Source: Corynebacterium tapiri (lineage in GTDB: Bacteria > Actinomycetota > Actinomycetes > Mycobacteriales > Mycobacteriaceae). From it: 64,000 nt of DNA. How positions within the stretch are numbered: position 1 is the first letter of the stretch; each line of letters begins with the position of its first letter. The notes under the pieces were generated by a model. The model searched no databases. It was not told the DNA's origin and was given only the letters and a program-made list of their open reading frames with translations. Positions 1-8,084 of the stretch are shown here, piece after piece. The stretch spans positions 62,001 through 126,000 of the forward strand of contig NZ_VDHJ01000007.1 of the NCBI RefSeq assembly GCF_006334925.1, given 5' to 3'. Position numbers and translations under genes: made by a program.

Positions 1-199
1 CCTCAACCCGTTCATCGGCCACCACAACGGTGACGAGGTTGCTCGCGAGGCTCTGTCCTCTGGTCGCAGCGTGCGCGAGATCGTGCTTGAGCGGGGGCTC
101 ATGGACGAAGACACTCTCAACGAGGTGCTCTCCAACAGCAATCTGATCCACCCCCAGTTCCGGGGACGTCTGTACCTCGAATCCACAGACGAGAGCTAG
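1..199 (+). CDS. aspA: Aspartate ammonia-lyase, C-terminal fragment
   Basis: Only the last 65 codons lie in the window; the gene enters from the left edge and stops at the TAG at 197-199. The fragment carries the short C-terminal domain of the fumarase/aspartase superfamily: an LNPFIGHHNGDEVAREAL stretch followed by the helix-rich VREIVLERGLMDEDTLNEVL segment. Aspartases make fumarate and ammonia from aspartate. Fumarase C and aspartase share this domain, so the choice of aspartase rests partly on context: aspA lies near arc and trmI in C. glutamicum. Confidence 0.75.
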   Translation, partial: LNPFIGHHNGDEVAREALSSGRSVREIVLERGLMDEDTLNEVLSNSNLIHPQFRGRLYLESTDES

Positions 200-208
200 G
201 GACTTCAT

Positions 209-214
209 TAAACT
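209..214 (+). promoter_or_regulatory. -10 hexamer TAAACT of fhs, probably leaderless
   Basis: TAAACT ends six bases before the ATG at 221 and there is no Shine-Dalgarno sequence between them. This spacing puts the transcription start at or next to the A of the start codon. Confidence 0.5.
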
Positions 215-220
215 GGGGGC

Positions 221-1879
221 ATGCTCAGTGACGTTGAAATTGCGCAAGCCCACCAGCTCCAACCCATCGATCAGATTGCTCGCGACGCCGGGATCCCGGA
301 TGACGCCCTTATTCCCTTTGGCACAACTAAGGCGAAGGTAGACATCACCAAGGTCGGTGAGTCTCACCGAGAGGGCAAGGTCATCCTGGTGACCGGCGTT
401 TCGCCTACTCCGGCAGGCGAGGGTAAGTCCACGACACTGATCGGCCTTACCGACGCGCTCAAGCTCAAGGGCAAGCGCGCAGTCGTTGCGCTGCGCGAGC
501 CCTCCCAGGGCCCTGTCATGGGAATCAAGGGCGGGGCAGCAGGAGGTGGTTACTCCCAGATCGTGCCGATGGAAGACATTAACCTCCACTTCACCGGAGA
601 CTTCCACGCGATCGCCGCAGCCAACAACACCCTAGCGGCGCTGATCGACAACCATCTACAGCAGGGAAATTCCCTGGGCATCGATCCTCGCCAGATCACC
701 TGGCAGCGCTGCCTGGACGTCAACGATCGCGCCTTGCGTAACGTTGTCATCGGCCTCGGCGGCAAGGCCCATGGAGTTCCTCGGGAAACCGGCTTCACCA
801 TCACCGCGGCCTCCGAGATCATGGCGATCGTGTGCCTGGCCACCTCTCTCGAGGACTTGAAGGAGCGTCTGGGACGCATCACGATCGGTTACACCTACAG
901 CGGTGAGCCGGTATTTGCTCACCAGCTCGAGGCCCAAGGTGCGCTAACTGCCCTGCTCAAGGACGCGATCAACCCCAACCTGGTGCAGACCCTGGGTGGT
1001 GCGCCCGCGTTCGTCCATGGCGGGCCCTTTGCCAACATCGCCCACGGCTGCAACTCTGTTCTGGCTACCTCCCTGGCCCGCCGCTTCGGCGACATCGTTC
1101 TGACCGAGGCCGGATTCGGCTCCGACCTGGGCGCCGAGAAGTTCTTTGACATCAAAGCCCGCTTCGGTGAGCTCGATGTGGCCGGCGCCGTGGTAGTGAC
1201 CACGATTCGATCCATCAAGTACAACGCCGGTATTGCCCGCGAGGAGTTGACCAAGGACAACGTCGACGCGGTCCGCGATGGTATTTCTAACCTCGAACGC
1301 CACGTGGACAACCTGAAGAAGTTTGGCGTCAAGCCAGTCGTAGCCGTCAACCTGTTTACCTCTGATTCCGACGAGGAACGTGCCTGGCTGCGTTCCTGGG
1401 CCGAGGAGAAGGGCGTTGCCCTAGCAGAGTCCGAGGTGTGGGCCAAGGGTGGTGAAGGCGCTCTCGAGCTTGCCGACGCCGTGCTGGACAACCTGGTTGA
1501 GGGACAATCCCAGCCCATCTACGACCCAGCCGATGGCATCGAGGCCTCGCTGGAGAAGATCGCCACCACGATCTACCGCGCAAATGGCGTGGAATACAGT
1601 GCCCAGGCGCAGAAGGCCCTGGCACAGATCAAGGCGAATGGTTGGGACACGATGCCAGTATGCGTATCTAAGACCCAGTATTCGTTCTCTGACGACCCGA
1701 GTCAGCTCGGCGCTCCGGAAGGGCACACCCTGCACGTGCGCGAGCTGGTCCCACGCACGGGCGCCGGTTTCGTCGTGGCCCTCACCGGTGCGGTGATGAC
1801 CATGCCGGGCCTGCCTAAGGTCCCGTCTGCCAACCACATTGATGTGGACGAGTCGGGGACCATTTCGGGGCTGTTCTAA
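221..1879 (+). CDS. fhs: Formate--tetrahydrofolate ligase
   Basis: A full-length (552 residues) monofunctional 10-formyl-THF synthetase, which joins formate to tetrahydrofolate with ATP hydrolysis and feeds the cytosolic one-carbon pool for purine and formyl-Met synthesis. The ATP-binding loop PTPAGEGKST is at about residues 62-71, followed by the family stretches LREPSQGPVMGIKGGAAGGGYSQ (in two parts) and FVHGGPFANIAHGCNS. The end is the typical MPGLPKVPSANHIDVDE followed by GLF. The ATG is preceded by a -10 hexamer rather than an SD. The gene is followed, only three bases on, by the stop codon of a minus-strand nuclease gene, so the two are convergent. Confidence 0.95.
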   Translation: MLSDVEIAQAHQLQPIDQIARDAGIPDDALIPFGTTKAKVDITKVGESHREGKVILVTGVSPTPAGEGKSTTLIGLTDALKLKGKRAVVALREPSQGPVMGIKGGAAGGGYSQIVPMEDINLHFTGDFHAIAAANNTLAALIDNHLQQGNSLGIDPRQITWQRCLDVNDRALRNVVIGLGGKAHGVPRETGFTITAASEIMAIVCLATSLEDLKERLGRITIGYTYSGEPVFAHQLEAQGALTALLKDAINPNLVQTLGGAPAFVHGGPFANIAHGCNSVLATSLARRFGDIVLTEAGFGSDLGAEKFFDIKARFGELDVAGAVVVTTIRSIKYNAGIAREELTKDNVDAVRDGISNLERHVDNLKKFGVKPVVAVNLFTSDSDEERAWLRSWAEEKGVALAESEVWAKGGEGALELADAVLDNLVEGQSQPIYDPADGIEASLEKIATTIYRANGVEYSAQAQKALAQIKANGWDTMPVCVSKTQYSFSDDPSQLGAPEGHTLHVRELVPRTGAGFVVALTGAVMTMPGLPKVPSANHIDVDESGTISGLF

Positions 1880-1882
1880 CGC

Positions 1883-2722
1883 CTAGCCTTCAGCGGCAGA
1901 CGAGCCCTCTGCGTGTGAGGAGTCTGCCGCTGAACCTGGCCAGCCAGGGTACTCCGGTGGTGTACCGCCAAAGGCCGGGCACAGTTCCTGGAAGCTGCAC
2001 CAATCGCACAGCTTGGACTGCCGCGGGGCAAACGTGCCCGAGGCACCATCCGCCTGGATCTTGTGCCACAGCTCGGCAAGATCGTGCTCGAAGTACTCCA
2101 GCTCCTCCTTCGACGGGGAGAGGAATAGCGAGTCGGCGACTTTGAGGTACATCAGTCGCAATTGGTGAGGGATGGTTCCCCAAAGTCGCCAATACACGAG
2201 CGCATAGAAGCGCATCTGAAACTGTGCCTCAGCACTAAAACGGGGAAGTGGTTTCTTGCCCGTCTTGTAGTCGACGACACGGATCTCCCCGGTCGGAGCG
2301 ACGTCGACTCGATCGATAAACCCACGCACTGGAACACCGTTGGGCAGTACGGTGTTGACGTATTTCTCAATCCCGTCCGCATCGAACCCCTGTGGATTCT
2401 CCATCATGAAGTATCCCCTTAAGAGATCGCGGCACTCGACGAAGAAGGCGTACTCATCCTCAATGAGGTCGTTGAGCTCCTCATCCTTTTCGGTCATCTG
2501 TGCCCAGTGAGGTTTGAGCATCTTGACTGCAGCGGGAAAGGTTCGCTCAGGACGTGGCCAGCCGTGCATCGTCTCCAAAACGGCATGGACCAAGGTGCCT
2601 TTGACCTGGGCGACCGTCTTTGGCTCAGGCAACTTGTCGATGGCTCGGAAGCGATATTTCAGCGGACATTGCTGGTAGTCATTTGCCCGGGAGGGCGAGA
2701 GCGCGAGCGGGGAAACAGCCAT
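1883..2722 (-). CDS. RecB-family (Cas4-like) PD-(D/E)XK nuclease with an iron-sulfur cluster signature
   Basis: The 279-residue protein has the RecB/Cas4 nuclease core: a GTLVHAVLE histidine motif, the acidic GFIDRVD strand, the VVDYKTGKK catalytic motif and a QMRFYALVYW helix. One cysteine near the N-terminus (C19, in YQQCPLKYRF) and three near the C-terminus (C239, C242, C248) match the split four-cysteine Fe-S arrangement of AddB and Cas4. The family cuts single-stranded DNA ends. There are no cas or add genes nearby, so this is the stand-alone actinobacterial form with an unproven role, probably in repair. The last 17 residues are low-complexity (Ala/Ser/Glu/Gly) and are partly encoded by a perfect inverted repeat. 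A leaderless-type -10 sits just upstream. Confidence 0.85.
   Translation of the reverse strand: MAVSPLALSPSRANDYQQCPLKYRFRAIDKLPEPKTVAQVKGTLVHAVLETMHGWPRPERTFPAAVKMLKPHWAQMTEKDEELNDLIEDEYAFFVECRDLLRGYFMMENPQGFDADGIEKYVNTVLPNGVPVRGFIDRVDVAPTGEIRVVDYKTGKKPLPRFSAEAQFQMRFYALVYWRLWGTIPHQLRLMYLKVADSLFLSPSKEELEYFEHDLAELWHKIQADGASGTFAPRQSKLCDWCSFQELCPAFGGTPPEYPGWPGSAADSSHAEGSSAAEG
1889..1934. repeat. 13-base perfect inverted repeat inside the nuclease 3' end
   Basis: TTCAGCGGCAGAC (1889-1901) is repeated in inverted orientation at 1922-1934 with a 20-base loop. It lies ten bases after the fhs stop codon and inside the last codons of the convergent nuclease gene. It has no following T-run, so it is a stable hairpin that may end or protect fhs mRNA rather than a classical intrinsic terminator. 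Confidence 0.6.
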
Positions 2723-2728
2723 GCGCCT

Positions 2729-2734
2729 AGCCTA
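2729..2734 (-). promoter_or_regulatory. -10 hexamer TAGGCT of the RecB-like nuclease gene
   Basis: On the minus strand TAGGCT ends six bases before the ATG at 2722. No SD is present, which fits leaderless transcription. Confidence 0.45.
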
Positions 2735-2799
2735 TCGACCACGAGTCAACCCGCGAATTTGCGGGATGTGGAGTTGTCAATCGTGGCACAGTAGAACCT

Positions 2800-3987
2800 A
2801 TGAATCAGACGCACGATCTCATCTCCTTCCTCTCTGCTTCGCCGAGCGCGTATCACGCGGCCCGCATCGTCGCGGACCGCCTCGGATTCGATGTCCACGA
2901 CGAGACGCGGCCACTTCCGGTATCCGAAGGCGGCCACACCGTTGTGCGTGGTGGTGCCGTCATTAGCTACGTAATCCCGGAGAACCCGCGGGGATTCCGC
3001 ATCATCGGGACGCACACGGATTCCCCAGGCTTCATGCTCAAACCTCAGCCGGACTTCCAGGCGCACGGCTTCGACCAAGTCGGGGTCGAAATTTACGGCG
3101 GACCCATCATCAGCTCCTGGTTCGATCGGGATCTCACGGTGGCCGGACGCGTGGTGCTTATCGACGGCACCGAGCACCTGGTCGACCTTGGACCCTGCGT
3201 GCGCATTCCCAACCTGGCTATTCACCTCGGCCAGACCGAACTGGATAAGCAAACTCATGTCCAGCCCATCTCGGGTATCGGCCCCATCATGGATGCGGTG
3301 GCTGCCCAGCTGGGCGTCGATGTGGCAGATATAGCGGGCCACGAACTGATCACCACCGATGCTCAGCCCGCAGAAGTCCTCGGGGGCTTTCTCTCTGCAG
3401 GCCGGCTCGACAATTTGAGCTCGGTACACGCCGGGCTGTGTGCCTTCGAGCGCGCCGCGAAGGACGCCGAAGACATTCTCGTCTTCGCCGCTTTCAATCA
3501 CGAGGAGGTCGGTTCTTCCACCGCCCAGGGAGCCGCCGGACCGTTCTTGGAGGATGTGCTCACGCGTGTCGCCGAGGGGCTAGGCCGTAATCCGCGGGAA
3601 ATGTTTGCTGCCTCGAGCTGTGTGTCCGCAGATGCCGCCCACTCGGTGCACCCGAACTATGCGGCTAAGCATGACCCGCACCACCAGCCGATTCTTAATG
3701 GGGGTCCGGTGACCAAAATCAATGCCAAACAGCGATATGCCTCGGATGCGGTCAGCATCGCCATGTGGGAGCGGGCCTGTGCAGGTATCCCGCACCAGAC
3801 CTTTGTGGGCAATAATGCTGTCCCGTGCGGCACGACGATTGGTCCGCTGACTGCCACGCGGTTGGGTATTTCGACCGTGGATGTGGGAGTACCGCTGCTG
3901 AGCATGCACTCGGCCCGCGAGCTCGTCGGTACCCAGGACCAGCTGTGGCTCACCGACGCCCTTGAGGCATACTTGATCGGATCTTAA
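2800..3987 (+). CDS. pepC: M18-family aminopeptidase
   Basis: A 395-residue cytosolic metallo-aminopeptidase of family M18, which removes N-terminal (often acidic) residues from peptides using two metal ions. The expected ligands are visible: H72 in GTHTDSPGF, D204 in GRLDNLSS, the EE pair at 235-236 in FNHEEVGSS and H370 in MHSARELVG. The length is that of the bacterial ApeB/PepC group. The ATG at 2800 lacks a clear SD. The gene is followed 14 bases later by trmI, which has its own SD, so they may be cotranscribed. The symbol pepC follows corynebacterial and mycobacterial usage and must not be confused with the cysteine peptidase PepC. Confidence 0.9.
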   Translation: MNQTHDLISFLSASPSAYHAARIVADRLGFDVHDETRPLPVSEGGHTVVRGGAVISYVIPENPRGFRIIGTHTDSPGFMLKPQPDFQAHGFDQVGVEIYGGPIISSWFDRDLTVAGRVVLIDGTEHLVDLGPCVRIPNLAIHLGQTELDKQTHVQPISGIGPIMDAVAAQLGVDVADIAGHELITTDAQPAEVLGGFLSAGRLDNLSSVHAGLCAFERAAKDAEDILVFAAFNHEEVGSSTAQGAAGPFLEDVLTRVAEGLGRNPREMFAASSCVSADAAHSVHPNYAAKHDPHHQPILNGGPVTKINAKQRYASDAVSIAMWERACAGIPHQTFVGNNAVPCGTTIGPLTATRLGISTVDVGVPLLSMHSARELVGTQDQLWLTDALEAYLIGS

Positions 3988-4001
3988 AGGGAGGACTCAT
4001 C

Positions 4002-4838
4002 ATGGCCTATTCCGGCCCATTTCAGCCCGGCGACAAGGTGCAGCTCACTGACCCGAAGCGTCGCCATTTCACGATCGAGCTCGTGCCCGGCGCGAACTTT
4101 CACACGCACAAGGGCATGGTGGCCCACGATGACATCATCGGCTCCGACGAAGGATCCGTCGTCACCTCGACGCTCGGTACGGACTTCCTCTGCTTCCGCC
4201 ACCTTTTGGTCGACCACGTGTTGTCTATGCCCCGGGGTGCTGCGGTGATCTACCCCAAGGACGCTGCTCAAATCTTGGTGGAGGGCGATATTTTCGCCGG
4301 TGCTCGAGTGCTCGAAGCTGGCGCGGGTTCTGGTGCCTTATCCATGTCCCTGCTGCGAGCTGTGGGGGAGAAGGGGCACGTTTACTCCTATGAGTTGCGA
4401 GAGGACCACCTGGAATACGCCCGCGACAACGTCAAGGAATATTTTGGTGAGACGCCCAAACACTGGTCACCCCGTTTAGGCGACTTCGGTGAAGTTACGC
4501 CCGAGGACCTCGGTGGTCCGGTGGATCGCGTGATCCTGGATATGGTTGAACCGTGGCAGTTCCTGGATACGGTGCGCGAGATCCTCATCCCGGGTGGTGT
4601 GTTCATGACCTACGTGGCCACCGTTCCGCAGTTGATGAACATCATGGAGGGCATTCGTGCCCAGAAGTGTTTCACTGAGCCGCGGGCCTGGGAGTCCTTG
4701 GTGCGAGAGTGGAAGGTTGAAGGTTTGGCGACGCGTCCGGAGCACCGCATGAACGCCCACACTGCCTTCTTGGTATGGACTCGTCGTCTCGCCGACGGCG
4801 TTACGCCGCCTCGCCCCCAGCGGCGCGCACGTCGCTAA
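4002..4838 (+). CDS. trmI: tRNA (adenine-58-N1)-methyltransferase
   Basis: The 278-residue protein methylates A58 in the T loop of tRNA with S-adenosylmethionine; the enzyme is a homotetramer in bacteria. The N-terminal small beta domain (residues 1-70) is followed by the Rossmann methyltransferase domain with motif [13 protein letters not shown] near residue 104 and the [13 protein letters not shown] strand that carries the catalytic aspartate. The SD AAGGGAGGA lies at a good distance before the ATG. It precedes arc, as in other actinobacteria. Confidence 0.92.
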   Translation: MAYSGPFQPGDKVQLTDPKRRHFTIELVPGANFHTHKGMVAHDDIIGSDEGSVVTSTLGTDFLCFRHLLVDHVLSMPRGAAVIYPKDAAQILVEGDIFAGARVLEAGAGSGALSMSLLRAVGEKGHVYSYELREDHLEYARDNVKEYFGETPKHWSPRLGDFGEVTPEDLGGPVDRVILDMVEPWQFLDTVREILIPGGVFMTYVATVPQLMNIMEGIRAQKCFTEPRAWESLVREWKVEGLATRPEHRMNAHTAFLVWTRRLADGVTPPRPQRRARR

Positions 4839-4841
4839 ACT
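4836..4841 (+). promoter_or_regulatory. -10 hexamer TAAACT of arc, starting with the trmI stop codon
   Basis: TAAACT begins with the TAA stop of trmI (4836-4838) and ends eight bases before the arc ATG at 4850. This gives arc its own, probably leaderless, promoter inside an otherwise operon-like arrangement. Confidence 0.5.
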
Positions 4842-4849
4842 TAAAAGGC

Positions 4850-6310
4850 ATGTCAACCGATCTCGAGCGCCAGGTACGCAACCTTTCAGCACGCAATCTC
4901 AAGCTCACGGAGATGCTTAAGGCCTCCCGAGACAAGCTGAAAGACTTGAACGCTCAGCTGGAGTTTTTGGCCGAGCCATCGTCGACCTACGGTGTCTTCC
5001 TCGGTTATTCCGGCCGTGAAGCCGAGGTGTTTACTTCGGGGCGTCGTATGCGGGTGAAGGTTTCTCCCCATGTACACGATGTACCTGTCGGCGCTCGAGT
5101 TCGCCTGGGTGAAGGGCTCGTCGTAGTCGAAGACTGCGGTTTCGAGGAAGCGGGGACGGTGACCTCGATCGTCGAAAAAATCGACGAGAATCGAGCGCTT
5201 GTGACTACCACTCAGGGCGATGAGACTCTGGTGTGGATGGCTGAACCTCTCAGAGATTCAGCCCGCGCGGGTGATGCCGTACTCGTGGACCTTAAGGCAG
5301 CGGTCGCCTACGAGGTCATCCCAAAGACCGAGGTCATGCAGCTGGCTCTGGAAGAGGTGCCGGACGTGACGTTCTCGGATATCGGTGGTCTTGACTCGCA
5401 GATTGAAAATATTCGCGACTCGGTGGAGCTTCCGTTCGCTCACCCCGAGCTCTTCCGGGAGTACCGTCTAGCGCCGCCCAAGGGCGTGCTGCTCTACGGC
5501 CCTCCCGGGTGCGGTAAGACCATGATCGCCAAGGCCATCGCCCATTCGCTGGGCGGAGATGGGTCTTACTTCCTCAACGTCAAAGGACCTGAGCTGCTCA
5601 ACAAGTTTGTGGGTGAGACCGAGCGCCGAATTCGCCTGATCTTCGAGCGAGCCCGCGAGCTGTCCGAGGGCGGCAAACCGGTCGTCATTTTTTTCGACGA
5701 GATGGAGTCGCTCTTCCGTACCCGCGGCTCGGGTGTCAGCTCTGACATGGAGACCACGATCGTTCCCCAGCTGCTCACGGAGATGGACGGCGTGGAAGAC
5801 CTCAGCAACGTCATCATCGTGGGAGCAACCAACCGCGAAGAGCTCATCGATCCCGCCATTCTTCGCCCTGGCCGCCTGGACGTGAAAATCCGCGTGGAAC
5901 GACCGGATAGGGAAGCAGCTCGCGACATTCTTGCTCGCTACCTGACCAGCGATGTACCCCATGTGGGAGACATCGAGGATCTGCTTGATCAGGCCGTCGA
6001 TAAGCTTTTTGAACCCCGTCCTTTCGTCGAACTCACCCTGGAAAGCCGCCGCACCGAGACCTTGACGTATGCGGACTTTATTTCCGGTGCCATGATCGCC
6101 AACGTCGTCGATAGGGCGAAGAAGGCCGCCATCAAGGATCATCTCTCGCAGGTTAGCCAGGCAGGAGTTACCGCTGAACATCTTGCCGACGCAATTCGCG
6201 CCGAGCAGGACGAGAGTGAGGACTTGCCCAATACGGCCAACCCGGACGAGTGGAGCCGAATCAGTGGTCGGCATGGAGAACGGGTCATCTCGGCGCGCAT
6301 CCTCAGTTAG
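4850..6310 (+). CDS. arc: Proteasome-associated-type AAA ATPase ARC (Mpa homologue)
   Basis: This ring ATPase recognises pupylated proteins and unfolds them. The 486-residue protein has an N-terminal coiled coil (about residues 3-45, [20 protein letters not shown]), two OB-like beta domains (about 50-170), then the AAA module with Walker A GPPGCGKT at 217-224, Walker [10 protein letters not shown] near 278 and the RPGRLD arginine-finger region. The ATG at 4850 was chosen because the coiled coil begins there and a -10 hexamer lies just upstream; an upstream in-frame ATG at 4775 is inside trmI. The C-terminus reads ISARILS and lacks the GQYL tail that docks Mpa onto the 20S core, in line with the absence of prcA/prcB here. 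Confidence 0.93.
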   Translation: MSTDLERQVRNLSARNLKLTEMLKASRDKLKDLNAQLEFLAEPSSTYGVFLGYSGREAEVFTSGRRMRVKVSPHVHDVPVGARVRLGEGLVVVEDCGFEEAGTVTSIVEKIDENRALVTTTQGDETLVWMAEPLRDSARAGDAVLVDLKAAVAYEVIPKTEVMQLALEEVPDVTFSDIGGLDSQIENIRDSVELPFAHPELFREYRLAPPKGVLLYGPPGCGKTMIAKAIAHSLGGDGSYFLNVKGPELLNKFVGETERRIRLIFERARELSEGGKPVVIFFDEMESLFRTRGSGVSSDMETTIVPQLLTEMDGVEDLSNVIIVGATNREELIDPAILRPGRLDVKIRVERPDREAARDILARYLTSDVPHVGDIEDLLDQAVDKLFEPRPFVELTLESRRTETLTYADFISGAMIANVVDRAKKAAIKDHLSQVSQAGVTAEHLADAIRAEQDESEDLPNTANPDEWSRISGRHGERVISARILS

Positions 6311-6313
6311 GCT
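6308..6313 (+). promoter_or_regulatory. -10 hexamer TAGGCT of dop, starting with the arc stop codon
   Basis: TAGGCT starts with the arc TAG stop (6308-6310) and ends seven bases before the dop ATG at 6321. No SD is present, so dop is probably translated from a leaderless mRNA. Confidence 0.5.
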
Positions 6314-6320
6314 CTAACCC

Positions 6321-7883
6321 ATGAGCAGGTTCATGGGCACGGAGACGGAATATGGCATCGCCACCCCCAGCCACCCCGAGGTCAGCTCGATAATTACCTC
6401 GACTCATGCAGTCGTGTCTTACGCGGCGCTGCGTACCGGCGCGCGTTCGCGCTGGGATTATGAGGACGAGAAGCCGCTGGCTGATTCGCGTGGCTTTGAT
6501 CTGCGCCGTCACCACACCGTGCCGATTATCGAGCCAGATACGGTGGGCATCGCGAACGTGATCACGCCCAATGGCGCGCGCTACTACGTCGACCATGCCC
6601 ACCCCGAGTACTCCAGTCCGGAGTGCTCGAATGCCTGGGACGCGATGATTTACGACGCAGCGGGGGACTACATCCTCCGGCAATCGATCGCGGACATTGG
6701 CGATCTTTGGGAGGACCAGATCTCGGTGTTGCGGTCTCACGACCCGTGCCCGCCGCTGAAGATCTACAAGAACAACGTGGACGGCAAGGGCGCCTCCTAC
6801 GGCAGCCACGAAAACTACCAGTACTCCCGTCACACGGACTTTGGCACGCTCACCCAGGCGCTTTTGCCTTTCTTTGTCACCCGCCAGGTCATTATCGGCG
6901 CTGGACGCATGGGAGTGGGAGAGGCAGGTGAGGTAGATGCCTTCCAAATCTCGCAGCGCGCCGACTACTTCTTCCAGGAAGTGTCGCTGGAAACCACGCT
7001 GAACCGCGGAATCGTGAACACCCGTGACGAGCCCCACGCCAATGCCGTGCACTTCTGCCGGCTCCACACCATCATCGGCGATGCCAACCTGTCCCAGTAC
7101 TCCACGTTCCTCAAGCTGGGGATGACCAAACTGGTCCTCGACGCGATTGAAGCCGGCGTGGATTTCTCGGATTTGCGGTTAAAGGATTCGGTAGCCGAGC
7201 TCAAGGCGGTCTCCCACGACACGACCCTGACGCATCAACTCTCGCTTGTCGACGGACGCATGCTCACCGCCCTGGAGATCCTAGCGGAGTACCGGCAGCG
7301 CGTGAGAGCTAAAGATCAGGTGGATGAGCGCGTGCTCACGCTGTGGGGAGAGATCCTTGATGACCTCGGCCGGGACCCGCTGAGTACCGCCGACCGCTTG
7401 GACTGGACCGCAAAATATGCGTTGCTCAAGCGCTACGTAGACAAGGGTGCCAGCTGGTCGGACGCCAAGCTCAAGCTCATCGATCTGCAATACAGCGACA
7501 TCGATCCGACCAAGAGCTTGTACCATGCCCTCGTTCGCTCAGGTCGGATGAAGACGCTGGTTTCAGAGGAGACTATTGCCCACGCGGCGGCGAATCCCCC
7601 TGAGGATTCCCGTGCCTACTTCCGTGGACGGGTCTGCGAAAAGTTCGGTGACGACATCATCGCCGCGTCGTGGCAGACCGTCGTGTTGAAGTATTCCTCC
7701 GGCACCGCGAAATTCCATTTGGATACGGTGGACGAGTTCGACCGCGCTGAGCTGGGAGAGATCCTGGAAGGCTCCACCACCGCCGATGAGCTCGTGGCAA
7801 ATTTAGAAAAGGCCGGCCACGCGCCGATGTACTATCACACTCATCACGAGCGCGAGCACATCAATCACCCGCACCCGCACTAA
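6321..7883 (+). CDS. dop: Depupylase / deamidase of Pup
   Basis: Dop is a carboxylate-amine-ligase-fold enzyme that deamidates the C-terminal Gln of Pup to Glu and also removes Pup from tagged proteins. The 520-residue protein starts with MSRFMGTETEYGI, the glutamine-synthetase-like metal-binding strand. The catalytic aspartate is D91 in YYVDHAHPE. Between these lies a roughly 50-residue insertion (about residues 22-75) that matches the Dop loop, which PafA lacks; this identifies it as Dop and not PafA. It is 24 bases upstream of pup and paralogous to pafA downstream. Confidence 0.95.
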   Translation: MSRFMGTETEYGIATPSHPEVSSIITSTHAVVSYAALRTGARSRWDYEDEKPLADSRGFDLRRHHTVPIIEPDTVGIANVITPNGARYYVDHAHPEYSSPECSNAWDAMIYDAAGDYILRQSIADIGDLWEDQISVLRSHDPCPPLKIYKNNVDGKGASYGSHENYQYSRHTDFGTLTQALLPFFVTRQVIIGAGRMGVGEAGEVDAFQISQRADYFFQEVSLETTLNRGIVNTRDEPHANAVHFCRLHTIIGDANLSQYSTFLKLGMTKLVLDAIEAGVDFSDLRLKDSVAELKAVSHDTTLTHQLSLVDGRMLTALEILAEYRQRVRAKDQVDERVLTLWGEILDDLGRDPLSTADRLDWTAKYALLKRYVDKGASWSDAKLKLIDLQYSDIDPTKSLYHALVRSGRMKTLVSEETIAHAAANPPEDSRAYFRGRVCEKFGDDIIAASWQTVVLKYSSGTAKFHLDTVDEFDRAELGEILEGSTTADELVANLEKAGHAPMYYHTHHEREHINHPHPH

Positions 7884-7907
7884 CTCACCGTTAAGGAGGC
7901 GACCACG

Positions 7908-8084
7908 ATGGCACAACACAGCATTCACGGTCATGGGGGATCGGACGACAACGACGACGTCCTCCCCGAGGCTGGCCAGGTTCAGATCTCGGGAGCCGAT
8001 GACTTGCTCGACGAGATCGACGGCCTGCTGGAAAGCAACGCAGAAGAATTCGTTCGCTCCTACGTGCAAAAGGGCGGCCAGTGA
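7908..8084 (+). CDS. pup: Prokaryotic ubiquitin-like protein Pup, C-terminal Gln form
   Basis: A 58-residue, mostly disordered and acidic modifier that is ligated through its last side chain to lysines of target proteins. The conserved C-terminal half reads DDLLDEIDGLLESNAEEF then VRSYVQKGGQ, the ARC-binding helix followed by the GGQ tail. The final residue is Gln, so Dop must deamidate it before PafA can use it. A strong SD (AAGGAGG, 7893-7899) precedes the ATG. The stop codon overlaps the pafA GTG by four bases (GTGA), showing translational coupling with the ligase. Confidence 0.97.
   Translation: MAQHSIHGHGGSDDNDDVLPEAGQVQISGADDLLDEIDGLLESNAEEFVRSYVQKGGQ

Noticed and set aside
5468-6274. 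A 268-codon minus-strand frame opposite arc
   Set aside because: It is antisense to the conserved AAA module, and the sense gene is certain.
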